64,000 nt of DNA, from assembly GCA_046350455.1 (NCBI GenBank), contig JAXMAM010000006.1, positions 1-64,000 of the forward strand, written 5' to 3'. Of the stretch, positions 52,084-61,240 are shown piece by piece. The DNA is from CAZXGD01 sp046350455. Its GTDB lineage: Bacteria; Planctomycetota; Phycisphaerae; Phycisphaerales; SM1A02. A program made the translations under genes and the position numbers. Position 1 is the first letter of the stretch, and every line of letters starts with the position of its first letter. The notes below the pieces were generated by a model that ran no database searches, was not told the origin of the DNA, and was given only the letters and a program-made list of their open reading frames with translations.

Positions 52084-52760
52084 AGGAAGTCCAGGACCAC
52101 TATTTCCGCCGCGCCAAGGAGGAGGGGTACCGCGCGCGCAGCGCCTTCAAGCTGCTGGAGGTCATGGAGCGCTACCGGCTGTTCAAAGCTGGCAGCCGCG
52201 TGCTGGACTGCGGTGCAGCACCAGGCAGCTGGCTCCAGGTGGCCGCCAAGGTGGTGGGGCCGGACGGCCTTGTGGTGGGCATTGACCTGAAGGAGATCGA
52301 CCGCCGTGGGCTGCCGCGCAACGTGCTGCTCATGCAGGGCGATCTGCGCGACCTGACCATCCAGGATCTGCCGCCCGCTGCCAAAGGCCGCTTCTTTGAC
52401 GCGGTGATCAGCGACATGGGGCCAGACACCACAGGTGTGCCCAGCGCAGACAGCGCGCGCAGCGTGCACCTGTGCCAGACGCTGCTGGACAAGCTGCCCT
52501 ACCTGCTGAAGCCAGGCGGCCACTCTGTGATGAAGGTGTATGAGGGCGGCGAATACCCCGCCCTGCTGCGCACGGCCAAGGGCCTCTTTGACGAAGCGCG
52601 CGGCTTCAAGCCCAAGTCCAGCCGCGAGGAGAGCGTGGAGATGTTCATCGTGTGCCGCGGCTATCGCGGGCCACGCAACGATCCACCGCCTCCCCGCGAT
52701 CCATCGCTCCCGCAGAAGGCCCCGAGCGCTGGCTGGGGCCGTCCGCGCGAGTCTGCCTAG
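52080..52760 (+). CDS. rlmE: 23S rRNA 2'-O-methyltransferase (FtsJ/RrmJ)
   Basis: 226 residues, starting with GTG that overlaps the previous stop. The K-D-K-E tetrad of RlmE is present: Lys24 (RSAFKLLE), Asp112 (SDMGPDTTG), Lys152 (VMKVYEG) and Glu187 (SVEMFIV). The SAM loop reads VLDCGAAPGSWLQVA. RlmE methylates U2552 in the A-loop of 23S rRNA at a late step of 50S assembly. The last 30 residues are a Pro-rich tail absent from E. coli. The 3' end overlaps the end of the next minus-strand gene by 4 bases. Confidence 0.94.
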   Translation: MKEVQDHYFRRAKEEGYRARSAFKLLEVMERYRLFKAGSRVLDCGAAPGSWLQVAAKVVGPDGLVVGIDLKEIDRRGLPRNVLLMQGDLRDLTIQDLPPAAKGRFFDAVISDMGPDTTGVPSADSARSVHLCQTLLDKLPYLLKPGGHSVMKVYEGGEYPALLRTAKGLFDEARGFKPKSSREESVEMFIVCRGYRGPRNDPPPPRDPSLPQKAPSAGWGRPRESA

Positions 52761-53284
52761 CGCCGCATGTCGTCTGGCCCGGGGCCACGGCGGTCATCGC
52801 CGTCATCGCGGTCGCCGCGATCATCGCGGTCATCGCGGTCGCGGCGGTCCGGACGATTTGGACGATCGGGACGATCAGCGCGGTCCATGCCGCGGCCGCG
52901 CGCATCGGGGCCCATGGCTGGCAGTCTGCCCGGCTGCATGCCTTGCCGCATGCCCGGCGGTGGGCCTTGCTGCATGCCCTGGGGCGGCCCCTGTTGCATG
53001 CCGGGCGGTGGGCCTTGCCGCATGCCAGCGTGCTGCTCGCGGCGCACTTCATCCTTGCCAGCAGAGACACCCATGGCGAACACCACCAGCACCAGCAGCA
53101 CCACGGCCAGAATTGCCAGCCAGAGCCGCGTGTTGGACACACGCCGTTCCATGCGGGTGATGCGCGCTTCATACGACGCTGCCAGCGCAGCCCAACCGCC
53201 ATGGTCGGACCCACGCTGCGAACAGCACGACTGATCCTTGCAGCACCCCTGCACGGGGGGCACGCTGCCTTGTGGCTCGTTCAT
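52757..53284 (-). CDS. Single-pass membrane protein with Met/Gln/Gly repeats and Asp/Arg tail
   Basis: 175 residues behind a good AAGGAG site. The N-terminus has a CCKDQSCC cysteine cluster, then a short helix (ALAASYEARITRMERRVSNTR), a membrane segment (LWLAILAVVLLVLVVFAMGV), four GMQQGPPPGM-type repeats and a long tail of alternating D/R/P (DRPDRPNRPDRRDRDDRD and on). No family recognised. The tail should be disordered and zwitterionic. Topology suggests cytosolic cysteines and an external tail, but the reverse is possible. It is tail-to-tail with rlmE. Confidence 0.65.
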   Translation of the reverse strand: MNEPQGSVPPVQGCCKDQSCCSQRGSDHGGWAALAASYEARITRMERRVSNTRLWLAILAVVLLVLVVFAMGVSAGKDEVRREQHAGMRQGPPPGMQQGPPQGMQQGPPPGMRQGMQPGRLPAMGPDARGRGMDRADRPDRPNRPDRRDRDDRDDRGDRDDGDDRRGPGPDDMRR

Positions 53285-53353
53285 GCGAGCTCCTTTGCCG
53301 GTCAGAGTGGTTGCACTGCGCACAATCCGGCGCGCAGTGCCAGACAATCAGCC

Positions 53354-54607
53354 CTACACAGCGGCTGGCGAACGGGTGAGGACGGCCAACCGGCGGCCAG
53401 CCTCAACCACGTTTGCTCGACTGTTGAACGCTGAAATGCGGAAGAATCTTGCACCGTGGGCGCCAAAACCAGCGCCAGGTGTCACCACCACCTGTGCCTG
53501 CTTCAATAACAGGTCAAAGGTCTCCCAGCTCTCCATCCCGTGGGGGCACTGCACCCACACATAGGGCGCGTGCTGGCCGCCCCACACTGGCAGGCCCTGC
53601 TGGGCCACTGCCTGGCGCAGGATCTGGGCGTTCTCCATGTAGAAGTCCACCAGCTGCTTCACCTGCTGCACGCCCTCTGGGGTGTAGAGCGCGGCCACTG
53701 CGCATTGCACTGGCCAGCTGACGCCGTTGCTGCATGTGCTCCAGCGCCGGGTCCACAGACCGTGCAGACCCACGTGCTTGCCATCGGTGGTGCGGCCTTC
53801 CACCGCCTTGGGCACCACGGTGTAGCCAGCGCGCACGCCGGTAAAGCCGCCGTTCTTGCTAAAGCTGCGGAACTCCACCGCGCACTTCTCAGCGCCGGGG
53901 ATCTCGTAGATGGACCGCGGCAACGAGGGGTCGCGGATGTATGCCTCGTAGGCAGCGTCGTACAGAATGAGCGCGTCGTTGGCCAGCGCGTACTCCACCC
54001 AGGGCCGCAGCTGCGCGTGCGTGATGACAGCGCCGGTTGGATTGTTGGGGAAGCACAGGTAGATGACATCCACCTTGCGCGTGGGCACGCTGGGCACAAA
54101 GCCGTTCTCTGGCGTGCCAGGCAGATACACCAGGCCTTCGTAGCCGCCGCCTTGCACAGCAGGGCCAGTGTTGCCCGCCATCACGTTGGTGTCCACGTAC
54201 ACCGGGTACACCGGGTCGCACACTGCAATCACGTTGCCGGGGCCCAGAATGCTCAGGAACGCGCTCACGTCTGGCTTGCTGCCGTCGCTCAGGAAGATCT
54301 CGTCGTCCTGGATGGTCATGCCGCGGCTGCGGTAGTCGCCCTGCGCAATGGCGTGGCGCACAAAGTCATAGCCAGTGGCGGGGCCGTAGCCCTTGAAGGT
54401 GTCGCGGTGCGCCAGCTCGTCCACCGCGCGATGCATGGCCTTGATGGCCACGGGCGGCAGCGGCTCGGTCACATCGCCAATGCCGCAGCGAATGATGCGC
54501 GGCGCCAGTTCCGGGTGCTCCTGCGCAAAGACAGACACGCGGCGCGCGATCTCCGGGAACAGGTACCCAGCGGTCAGCTTCAGGAAGTTCTGGTTGATGA
54601 ATGCCAT
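53354..54607 (-). CDS. dapL: LL-diaminopimelate aminotransferase
   Basis: 417 residues, the usual DapL length. GYLFPEIARRV near the start, IRCGIGDVTEPLPP, FKGYGPATGYDFVR, CFPNNPTGAV and the PLP-binding Lys251 in RSFSKNGGFTG are family landmarks. It converts tetrahydrodipicolinate straight to LL-diaminopimelate with glutamate as donor, supplying lysine and cell-wall diaminopimelate. This route is used by planctomycetes, chlamydiae, cyanobacteria and plants and by few others, so it supports the lineage call. It lies 15 bases after the DUF4097-like gene on the same strand. Confidence 0.96.
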   Translation of the reverse strand: MAFINQNFLKLTAGYLFPEIARRVSVFAQEHPELAPRIIRCGIGDVTEPLPPVAIKAMHRAVDELAHRDTFKGYGPATGYDFVRHAIAQGDYRSRGMTIQDDEIFLSDGSKPDVSAFLSILGPGNVIAVCDPVYPVYVDTNVMAGNTGPAVQGGGYEGLVYLPGTPENGFVPSVPTRKVDVIYLCFPNNPTGAVITHAQLRPWVEYALANDALILYDAAYEAYIRDPSLPRSIYEIPGAEKCAVEFRSFSKNGGFTGVRAGYTVVPKAVEGRTTDGKHVGLHGLWTRRWSTCSNGVSWPVQCAVAALYTPEGVQQVKQLVDFYMENAQILRQAVAQQGLPVWGGQHAPYVWVQCPHGMESWETFDLLLKQAQVVVTPGAGFGAHGARFFRISAFNSRANVVEAGRRLAVLTRSPAAV

Positions 54608-54622
54608 GGAAAGATGCTGTGG

Positions 54623-55459
54623 CTACGGAGAGACAAAGACGCTGCCGTGGGAGAGTGGTTCCTTCACCACGCTGATGATGACCTTGGCGTCGGACGTGCG
54701 CATGAGCAGCCGGTTGGTGCAGTTGCCCAGCTGCGCGATGAGCGTGTCGTGGTCGTTGCGCGGATCCAGGATGCGCCAGTCACCAGCCTCCACGCGCGAG
54801 AGCACGGTGCCGTTCACGATGTCCACGTCAAAGCTGCCGCACGAGCCCACATTCACGCGGTAGACGATGTCCGCGCCGCGCGTGATGAGCGTGACGTTCT
54901 CGGTGATGGTCCACGGCGTGATGATGCGGATCTCGCCATCGGTGGTGTGCACGTTCAGGCCGCCGCGATTCTCAAACACGTAGACCTTGCCAGACCGCGT
55001 GCGCACGTTCACGCGCCGCGCCTCCGGCACCTGGATCTCAAAGTCCGTGCGCAGCAGCCACGGCTCCTTGCTGGTGGTGGTGGCGCGCACCTGCAGCGTG
55101 GGCACGTCGCCGCCCCGCACCACGTCCGCAGTGACCTTCACGTCGTTCAGCGCGGACAGGGCTTCTTCGCTGCGGTTGCGGCCGTGGCCAGCGCGGACCT
55201 GCGCGTCCACCAGCGCCTTGCCATCGGTCTGGCGACCAGCGCGGATCACCACGTCGCCGGCAAAGGTCTCCACGTCCAGGTCCATGATGGTGGGGCATGG
55301 AAGCTCCACGCTGCGGGATTCGGTCTCCGCGCCATCCAGCGCAAAGCTCATGGACGAGCTCATGTGGTCCAGGCTGCGCTCCACGCTGCTGCCACCGCTG
55401 CATGCGGCAAGGCAAAGGACGGCGGCTGCACACGCTGTTCGGAGGGCTGCAAAGGCCAT
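54623..55459 (-). CDS. Exported lipoprotein of the DUF4097 beta-helix type
   Basis: 278 residues. The signal peptide ends LCLAACSGG, so it is a lipoprotein. The rest is a right-handed-helix-like series of strands (MDLDVETFAGDVVIRAG, TDFEIQVPEARRVNVRTRSGKVYVFENRGGLNVHTTDGEIRI, VTLITRGADIVYRVN) as in DUF4097 adhesin-like proteins, where T-x-x-G-D-V/I repeats build the coil. No catalytic residues. Role unknown. It is divergent from the esterase gene with 62 bases between and is probably co-transcribed with dapL. Confidence 0.7.
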   Translation of the reverse strand: MAFAALRTACAAAVLCLAACSGGSSVERSLDHMSSSMSFALDGAETESRSVELPCPTIMDLDVETFAGDVVIRAGRQTDGKALVDAQVRAGHGRNRSEEALSALNDVKVTADVVRGGDVPTLQVRATTTSKEPWLLRTDFEIQVPEARRVNVRTRSGKVYVFENRGGLNVHTTDGEIRIITPWTITENVTLITRGADIVYRVNVGSCGSFDVDIVNGTVLSRVEAGDWRILDPRNDHDTLIAQLGNCTNRLLMRTSDAKVIISVVKEPLSHGSVFVSP

Positions 55460-55521
55460 TGGAGAAGTCTATCGGGCAGGCGTGGCGACCCCGGACAGCC
55501 CAGCATTCGTAGGATTGCGCC

Positions 55522-57147
55522 ATGACCACCACGCTGCTCTTGTGCGCTGTGCTCCTGCAGGCTGCCTCCCCCGGGCCGGCTGGGACCGCCGCACCTGCCA
55601 GCACCACGCCGCCGGCAAGCGCACCGGCCCCGCAGGCCAAGCCCACGCACGACACCATCCGCGTGCTGGTGCCGGCGGCCAGCGCAGACCTGCTGAAGGA
55701 ACCGCAGCAGCGCGGTCGCATCAAGGTGTTCTTTGCCAGCACCGATGTCCGCGTGAACCCGGGCGACCCCACTGATGGCCCCTTCTGGGAGGCACCACAG
55801 CCCATCTATTCGGTGGGGGTGGATGCGTTGACGCCCGGCAAGGCGGTGGAGCTGGGCGTGGACGCTGCGTCCTACCCAGTGCCGCTGGACCAGCTGGCTG
55901 GCACATGGCGCGTGCAGGCAGTGCTGGACCGCGATGACACAGAGCGGTCGCACCTTGCGCCCGGCAACCTGCTCTCGCAGGTTGAGACGGTGACGTTCGA
56001 CCCAGCCACGCCGCAGACTGTCACGCTGGAGCTGACCACCGCCATCCCCAAGGAAACGCTCCCCAAGATGCGCAACCTGCAGTTCGTGCACATGAAGAGC
56101 ACGCTGCTGTCCCAGGCTGCCGGGCGAGATGTGTACATGCGCGCAGGTGTGGCGCTGCCACCTGGCTGGGACGATCCCAGCTGCCCGCGCCGCATGTGGC
56201 CCACCGTCTATGTGGTGCCTGGCTTTGGCGGCCGCGACGTGGACGCCGAGCGCTACGCGCGCATGCTCTCCACGCCAGGCTCCACGGCCGTGGCACCGCA
56301 GGCGGTGTGGGTGGTGCTGGACCCCGAGAGTTCCTGGGGCCACCACGGATTTGTGGACGGCCCTGCCAACGGGCCGCGCGGACAGGCGCTGGTGGAGGAG
56401 CTCATTCCAGAGCTGGAGCGGCAATTCAGGCTGATTTCCAGGACGGATGCGCGGCTGGTGACCGGGCACTCAAGCGGAGGCTGGACCGCACTGTGGCTTC
56501 AGCTGCGCTACCCAGAGGTCTTTGGCGCGTGCTTTGCCAGCAGCCCAGACCCCGTGGACTTCAGCGCCTTCCAGATGGTGAACCTCTACGCGGACATCAG
56601 CTACTTCAGCGACGCAGAGGGCAAGGAGCGGCCCTCCTATCGCACCACCGTGGCGGAGCACTTTGACAAGGTGCACATGACCAACCGCGATGAATCCGGC
56701 ATGGAGCACGCTGTGGACCCAGATGGCCACAGCGGAGAGCAGCTGGACACCTACAGCGCCATGTGGAGCGCGCTGGACCCGCGCACGCGCCTGCCACGCC
56801 GCGCGTGGGATCCAGAGACTGGCCTGATCGACCGCGGCACCGTGGAGCGCGAGTGGAGCCGGTACGACATCACGCGGCTGGTGCGGACCAAGCCGGAGTA
56901 CTTCGCGCCGCTCTTCCGCCAGCGGGTGCGCCTGCTGGTGGGCCAGCAGGACAACTTCTATCTGGAGCGCGCGGTGGCCAATCTGAAGGCCGCGCTGGAC
57001 CAGGTGGCGCCGGTGAAGGAGGGCGCAGCGGGAGCTGGGTACATCGAGATCCTGCCAGAGCAGACGCACTTCACCATCCCCGGCACCGCCACCCTGCGCT
57101 GGAACCGGGAGATCCGCGAGTACCTGAAGCAGCACGGGCTGGACTAG
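55522..57147 (+). CDS. Secreted alpha/beta-hydrolase esterase (esterase D/PF00756-like)
   Basis: 541 residues. A signal-like start (TTTLLLCAVLLQAASPG) is followed by a Pro/Ala-rich stretch, an N-terminal beta domain of about 150 residues, and a hydrolase domain from about 210: PTVYVVPGFGGRD (oxyanion region), WVVLDPESSWGHHGFVDGPANGP, the nucleophile elbow VTGHSSGGWTALW and a C-terminal QTHFTIPG that supplies the catalytic His. Esterase D-like proteins include feruloyl esterases and enterochelin esterases; the N-terminal beta domain resembles the enterochelin-esterase arrangement, but the substrate is uncertain. Confidence 0.78.
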   Translation: MTTTLLLCAVLLQAASPGPAGTAAPASTTPPASAPAPQAKPTHDTIRVLVPAASADLLKEPQQRGRIKVFFASTDVRVNPGDPTDGPFWEAPQPIYSVGVDALTPGKAVELGVDAASYPVPLDQLAGTWRVQAVLDRDDTERSHLAPGNLLSQVETVTFDPATPQTVTLELTTAIPKETLPKMRNLQFVHMKSTLLSQAAGRDVYMRAGVALPPGWDDPSCPRRMWPTVYVVPGFGGRDVDAERYARMLSTPGSTAVAPQAVWVVLDPESSWGHHGFVDGPANGPRGQALVEELIPELERQFRLISRTDARLVTGHSSGGWTALWLQLRYPEVFGACFASSPDPVDFSAFQMVNLYADISYFSDAEGKERPSYRTTVAEHFDKVHMTNRDESGMEHAVDPDGHSGEQLDTYSAMWSALDPRTRLPRRAWDPETGLIDRGTVEREWSRYDITRLVRTKPEYFAPLFRQRVRLLVGQQDNFYLERAVANLKAALDQVAPVKEGAAGAGYIEILPEQTHFTIPGTATLRWNREIREYLKQHGLD

Positions 57148-57284
57148 CACCGCGTTGGGCGGAATTCCTGCAAAGCGCACCGGTCCGGATGCGTGTATCC
57201 CAGAACCTCGCGCTGCACGCGTGCAGCGGGGTTGTGCCCTTGCCAGCAGCACGGCCGCTGCGTTCCGCCCTCCAGGAGACACCC

Positions 57285-60200
57285 ATGCCCAGCTTCTTCC
57301 GCCCCTTGCTTGCCCCTGTCCTGGCTGGAGCGCTCTGCGCCATGCTGCCCGCCCCGTCCGCCGCCGCGCAGTTCGCGCTGTCGGACCCGGCCTCGCAGCC
57401 TGTGATGAGCAGCCGCGACTTCAACAAGCTGATGGACGCGCTGAACTTCGACGCTGGACAGCGCGCCACTGCCGGCCCGCTCTTTGACGACGTGCAGCGC
57501 GAGCTGATGGCGGCGCGAGACGAGGCGGACGCCACGCCGCCCACAGACAGCACCGCCTCAGCGCGGGACCAGGCAGAGCTGGAGTCAAGCAAGCGCCGCG
57601 CGTATCAGCGCATGCGCGCTGCAGAACAGACCTTCTTTGAAGGACTCGCAGCGCTGGCCAATCCTGGGCAGAAGGTGGCCGTGGAGCGCGAACACCTGGC
57701 GTCGCAGCGTCGGCTCATTCGGCGCACGCTGGGCGCAGGCCAGTCTGGCGGCGTAGTGCGCCTGGATCTCCTGAGCATGGTGGAGGAGTCCAAGCTGAGC
57801 GACGCGGAGAAGGCCCGCGCGCTGGAGGCGCTGGTGGGCTACCAGACGCAGCTGACCACGCTGCTGGAGCAGGCGCTGGATGCGGGGCTGGCTGTGGATC
57901 CAAAGCTGGCCAAGCTGCGCGAACAGGCTGGAAAGACAGTGGACCCAGGCCAGCAGCAGGATTTCGCCATCATGCTGAACGACCCGCTGCGGCGCGAGGC
58001 GTCCGCGCAGTTCGACGCCGTGGTGGGCAAGCTGGCAACCCTGCATGGACAGGGCATGGCCGCGCTGGATCAGGCGCTGGGCCTCATGGCGGCGGACCAG
58101 GTGAACGCGCAGGCTGCGCGGCGCATCTGGCCCAGGTCGGCCATGGATATGCGCAGCCCGCGCGCCACGTTCGCGCAGATGCGCCGCGAGGTGGCCAAGG
58201 GCAAGCGGCCCGCCGAGCAGCTGCCGGCTGTGGATGCGGCGCAGACTGCATGGCTGGGCAGCTGGTGGACCGCCACGCGCAAGGCAGCGGAGTCAGAGAA
58301 CAAGCTGCGCGCATTTGGCATGTTCCCGCAGGGCGAGGATGCCAAGCCGCTCCTCAAGGAGCTGCGCGAGGCGCGCGAGGAGCGGGACGCGGCCAACCGC
58401 ACCGCATGGCGCGCGCTGGCGGCCCTGGACACAGCGCACGCCGACTTCTACAAGCCGCTCATGGAGCCACCGGAAAAGGGCGCGCCACACCAGTTTGGCG
58501 GTGGTGATGTCACGCCTCCATCGCTTCTGGACCCGGAGCCGGGCGACAGCACGCGCCAGTTCGCCTCCGCGGTCATGGTGATGAGCACCTCCAGCACTGA
58601 TGGCGGAGAAGGCGGCGAGGGCGGCGGGCCGGGCGAACCAGGCGAACCAATGGAAATGCCTCTGGTTTTTGAGGCTTCTGGCAACGGCCCCATCGGCATC
58701 ATGGTGGGCCCAGACGGCGTGGCCACGCTGATCTCGGACTCCATGGGCGATGGTCTGAGCGGCGAGAGCGGCTTTGTGTTTGGCGGTCCGGGCGGCGGCC
58801 CTGAATCAGAGCTGAGCGGCGCGCGGGTTCCAAAGCCCATGACGCGCGACCAGTTTGCGGAGTACGCCAAGGCGCTTGGCGGGCCGCAGGCGAGCTTGGC
58901 TGCGGTGGACCAGCTTTACTCCGACTATGCGCAGAAGTTCAAGGCGTTGGACGACACTGCAGGCGAGGCCGTGCGCGAGGTGCTGTACGGCTTCCCGCCG
59001 TCGCTGCATTCGGTGATGATTGACGAGACCACCGGAGAGGCTGCAGACGCAGGCGCTCCAGCAAAGCCCGCGCGCACCACTCGCACCATGGACGACATGC
59101 GCGCAGGCATCAGCCGCCTGGACGCCTACGTCAGCCAGCTGGCTGAACTGGACGACGCCACCCTGGGCGCGCTGGGCGCCGCGGTGGGCGCCAGCGCACC
59201 GGGCAGCGCTCAACCTGGTGCGCACAGCCGCGTGCAGGGCATCAAGGAGGAGCGCGCCCGCCAGCGGCTGGCGCAGCTGGGGTATCCAGCCTCTCCCATG
59301 CTGGAGATGGAGCTGCGCGATCTGCGCGCTCCTTACGATCTGGCGACGCTTGCCCGGAACTGCAACCTGAGAGCAGCTGACCGGGCTGCAGCCGACGCTG
59401 TGCTGGCTGAGTGGTCGCCGGCAGCAGTGGCCTCCATGGAGCAGACGCGCGCCACCATGCGCGGGCTTGCAGTCAAGATCCTGGAGGTGGAGGAGAAGCT
59501 GACGCAGACCATGACCGAGACGCGGCGCGCGGCCAATGGGAGCGAGTCTCGTTCCGTGCAGCGCGAGGTCTCCGCTCCTGACCAGAGCGTGATGGAGGAG
59601 CACCAGAAGCTGACCCAGAAGGCGCGCGAAGCGGTGCAGGCGGGCGGTGCGCAGAACTCCGAGGCTCGGAAGCGGCTGGAGGCGGCTGTCTCACCCGAGG
59701 GGCGCATGGCGCTGTTGTCGGCGTGGTGCCGCGCTGTGGCGCCGCGCGCGTTCAACGACAAGAAGAACGCAGACACCCAGCTGGCCGCGGCGCTGGCGCT
59801 GGCGGATCTGTCGCCAGAGCAGCGGCGCCAGCTGGAGGCGCTGCGCAGCAACCACGACGCAGAGCACGCCGGGCTCACTGAGCGGATTGGGGTCCTGGCC
59901 GCAGAGATCGCGTTCCCAGATGGGGAGAGCCAGAAGGCGGGTCAGCCCAGCAACGCAGAGCTGTCGCGCCAGCGGTCCCTGGATCGGCTGCGGTTTGATC
60001 GGTCTGAGCTCAACGAGCGCAGCCTGCGCCGCATCCGGACCATCCTGACGCCAGCGCAGTGCGAGGCGGTGCCTGGGCTCCAGCCCAAGGTGGTGGCCAA
60101 GGCTGCCAGTGAGGGCTGGAACACAGAGGCCACCACCCAGGAAGTGCGCGGAGTACCCCTTCAGGGCAGCGCCTCGGCCGCCCCAGTCCAGGCGAAGTGA
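57285..60200 (+). CDS. Large exported coiled-coil-rich protein of unknown function
   Basis: 971 residues, no family recognised. It starts 8 bases after AGGAG with a signal peptide (FRPLLAPVLAGALCAMLPAPSAAA). Most of the mature chain is charged, Ala-rich and helical (AADQVNAQAARRIW, KLRAFGMFPQGEDAKPLLKEL, TLARNCNLRAADRAAADAVLAEW), with low-complexity inserts: a Gly/Glu/Pro segment near residue 440-455 and a Gly-rich loop near 500. Several segments resemble each other in style (LSDAEKARALEALVGYQTQL and LSPEQRRQLEALRSNHDAE), as if an LTxxQ-type helical unit were repeated. That makes a Spy/CpxP-like or zinc-resistance-like helical repeat worth considering. It stands alone between the esterase and a terminator. 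Confidence 0.65.
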   Translation: MPSFFRPLLAPVLAGALCAMLPAPSAAAQFALSDPASQPVMSSRDFNKLMDALNFDAGQRATAGPLFDDVQRELMAARDEADATPPTDSTASARDQAELESSKRRAYQRMRAAEQTFFEGLAALANPGQKVAVEREHLASQRRLIRRTLGAGQSGGVVRLDLLSMVEESKLSDAEKARALEALVGYQTQLTTLLEQALDAGLAVDPKLAKLREQAGKTVDPGQQQDFAIMLNDPLRREASAQFDAVVGKLATLHGQGMAALDQALGLMAADQVNAQAARRIWPRSAMDMRSPRATFAQMRREVAKGKRPAEQLPAVDAAQTAWLGSWWTATRKAAESENKLRAFGMFPQGEDAKPLLKELREAREERDAANRTAWRALAALDTAHADFYKPLMEPPEKGAPHQFGGGDVTPPSLLDPEPGDSTRQFASAVMVMSTSSTDGGEGGEGGGPGEPGEPMEMPLVFEASGNGPIGIMVGPDGVATLISDSMGDGLSGESGFVFGGPGGGPESELSGARVPKPMTRDQFAEYAKALGGPQASLAAVDQLYSDYAQKFKALDDTAGEAVREVLYGFPPSLHSVMIDETTGEAADAGAPAKPARTTRTMDDMRAGISRLDAYVSQLAELDDATLGALGAAVGASAPGSAQPGAHSRVQGIKEERARQRLAQLGYPASPMLEMELRDLRAPYDLATLARNCNLRAADRAAADAVLAEWSPAAVASMEQTRATMRGLAVKILEVEEKLTQTMTETRRAANGSESRSVQREVSAPDQSVMEEHQKLTQKAREAVQAGGAQNSEARKRLEAAVSPEGRMALLSAWCRAVAPRAFNDKKNADTQLAAALALADLSPEQRRQLEALRSNHDAEHAGLTERIGVLAAEIAFPDGESQKAGQPSNAELSRQRSLDRLRFDRSELNERSLRRIRTILTPAQCEAVPGLQPKVVAKAASEGWNTEATTQEVRGVPLQGSASAAPVQAK

Positions 60201-60294
60201 CGGAGCCCGTGGTGCCTGCCAGACCCGCCTTGAGGGCGCCTGGGGGCGCAGAAACATGGCTTTTTGTTTATAGGACGTGTTCTGGTGGTGCAGG

Positions 60295-60318
60295 AAAGGC
60301 ATCGTGCAATGCCTTTTT
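60295..60318 (+). terminator. Rho-independent terminator after the 971-residue protein gene
   Basis: Perfect 8-bp stem AAAGGCAT/ATGCCTTT, six-base loop CGTGCA and a T-run (60314-60318). It lies 95 bases after the stop. Confidence 0.75.
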
Positions 60319-60378
60319 GGCCTTTTCTGACGCACAAAACTTCCCTCCCGCGGTTTCCGTAGCATGATGCCCTTCGAA

Positions 60379-60416
60379 GCCCATGCTCGTGGGCCGGTCC
60401 CGCCGTCGGTGGGGCC
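60379..60416 (+). promoter_or_regulatory. Two adjacent hairpins in the leader of a PEP-CTERM gene
   Basis: Hairpin 1 is GCCCA/TGGGC (60379-60394). Hairpin 2 is a 9-bp stem with two G-U pairs (60396-60416). They lie 20-30 bases before the GGGAG ribosome site and could modulate translation or protect the 5' end. The sequence is not like the cobalamin-type leader at 25.7 kb. Confidence 0.4.
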
Positions 60417-60449
60417 GAAGGTTGTGAGGGTTTAAAAGGGAGAATTGTC

Positions 60450-61148
60450 GTGCGCAATCTGATTTTGAGGGAGTCCGTCTTTGGACTGGCAGGGCTTGTG
60501 GTTGTGGCTTCGGCTGCGAACGCCGCGATCGTGTCCGCCAATCTGCCAACGGTGAACGAGAACAACCAGGCCATCGGCGCGTTCAGCGATGCCTACTCGT
60601 CCAACGGCAATTACTACTACGGCCAGAGCCTGGCTTCCCGGTTCACCACCGGCCAGACCTGGAACCTGTCCCAGCTCACCTTCTGGGGCTTCAGCGAGAA
60701 CTTCAACGCCCCCGGCCTGGGCAATGTGGCTGGCTTCCAGCTGCAGATCCTCAGCTCTGACTTCAACTCTGTGCTGGTCAACAAGAGCTGGACGCTGGGC
60801 GAACTGGCCGTGCAGGCCACCGGCAACATCGGCGTGACGGGTGGAATCGAGTACCAGCTGGCAGGCGGCCTGAACAACGTGCTCGGCCCCGGCACCTACT
60901 GGCTCAACATCGGCGTCATCATGAACAGCCCAGAGGGCGACGCCTGGGTCTGGACCTCGGGCATGAATTCCTCGGGTCTGGCTGGCGTGGCTGACTCCAA
61001 CGGCGATGGCGGTTGGAACCCCTGGCACGTCGAAGAGACCAGCTGGGCTGGCTCGCACATCCTGTTCGGTCAGTTGGTGCCAGCTCCTGGCGCTCTGGCC
61101 CTGCTGGCAACTGCAGGCCTGACCGTTGGCCGCCGCCGTCGCGCCTAA
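60450..61148 (+). CDS. PEP-CTERM sorting-domain secreted protein
   Basis: 232 residues from a GTG with GGGAG upstream. A signal peptide (SVFGLAGLVVVASAANAA) precedes a beta-rich middle domain (LASRFTTGQTWNLSQLTFWGFSENF, FQLQILSSDFNSVLVNKSW, GPGTYWLNIGVIMN) and the C-terminal sorting tail LVPAPGALALLATAGLTVGRRRRA, which has the VPxPG motif, a hydrophobic helix and terminal arginines. Such tails are processed by exosortase and direct proteins to the cell surface or matrix; no exosortase gene is in the window. The next feature is a strong terminator, so it is monocistronic. Confidence 0.85.
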   Translation: MRNLILRESVFGLAGLVVVASAANAAIVSANLPTVNENNQAIGAFSDAYSSNGNYYYGQSLASRFTTGQTWNLSQLTFWGFSENFNAPGLGNVAGFQLQILSSDFNSVLVNKSWTLGELAVQATGNIGVTGGIEYQLAGGLNNVLGPGTYWLNIGVIMNSPEGDAWVWTSGMNSSGLAGVADSNGDGGWNPWHVEETSWAGSHILFGQLVPAPGALALLATAGLTVGRRRRA

Positions 61149-61177
61149 GCGCTGCGGCTGGACAACTTGAATCATCC

Positions 61178-61218
61178 GCCGGACGCCCGACGCACGCGGG
61201 CGTCCGGCGTGTCTTTTT
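61178..61218 (+). terminator. Strong rho-independent terminator after the PEP-CTERM gene
   Basis: A perfect 12-bp stem (61178-61189 with 61197-61208), a 7-base loop ACGCACG and a T5 run at 61214-61218, 30 bases after the stop codon. It also separates this gene from the convergent queF. Confidence 0.9.
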
Positions 61219-61240
61219 GGTCTGCGCTGTGCGGCTGCCG

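Noticed and set aside
53540..55525. 661-codon plus-strand open frame over dapL and the DUF4097-like gene
   Set aside because: Antisense to two supported genes; the composition is His/Val/Ala noise.
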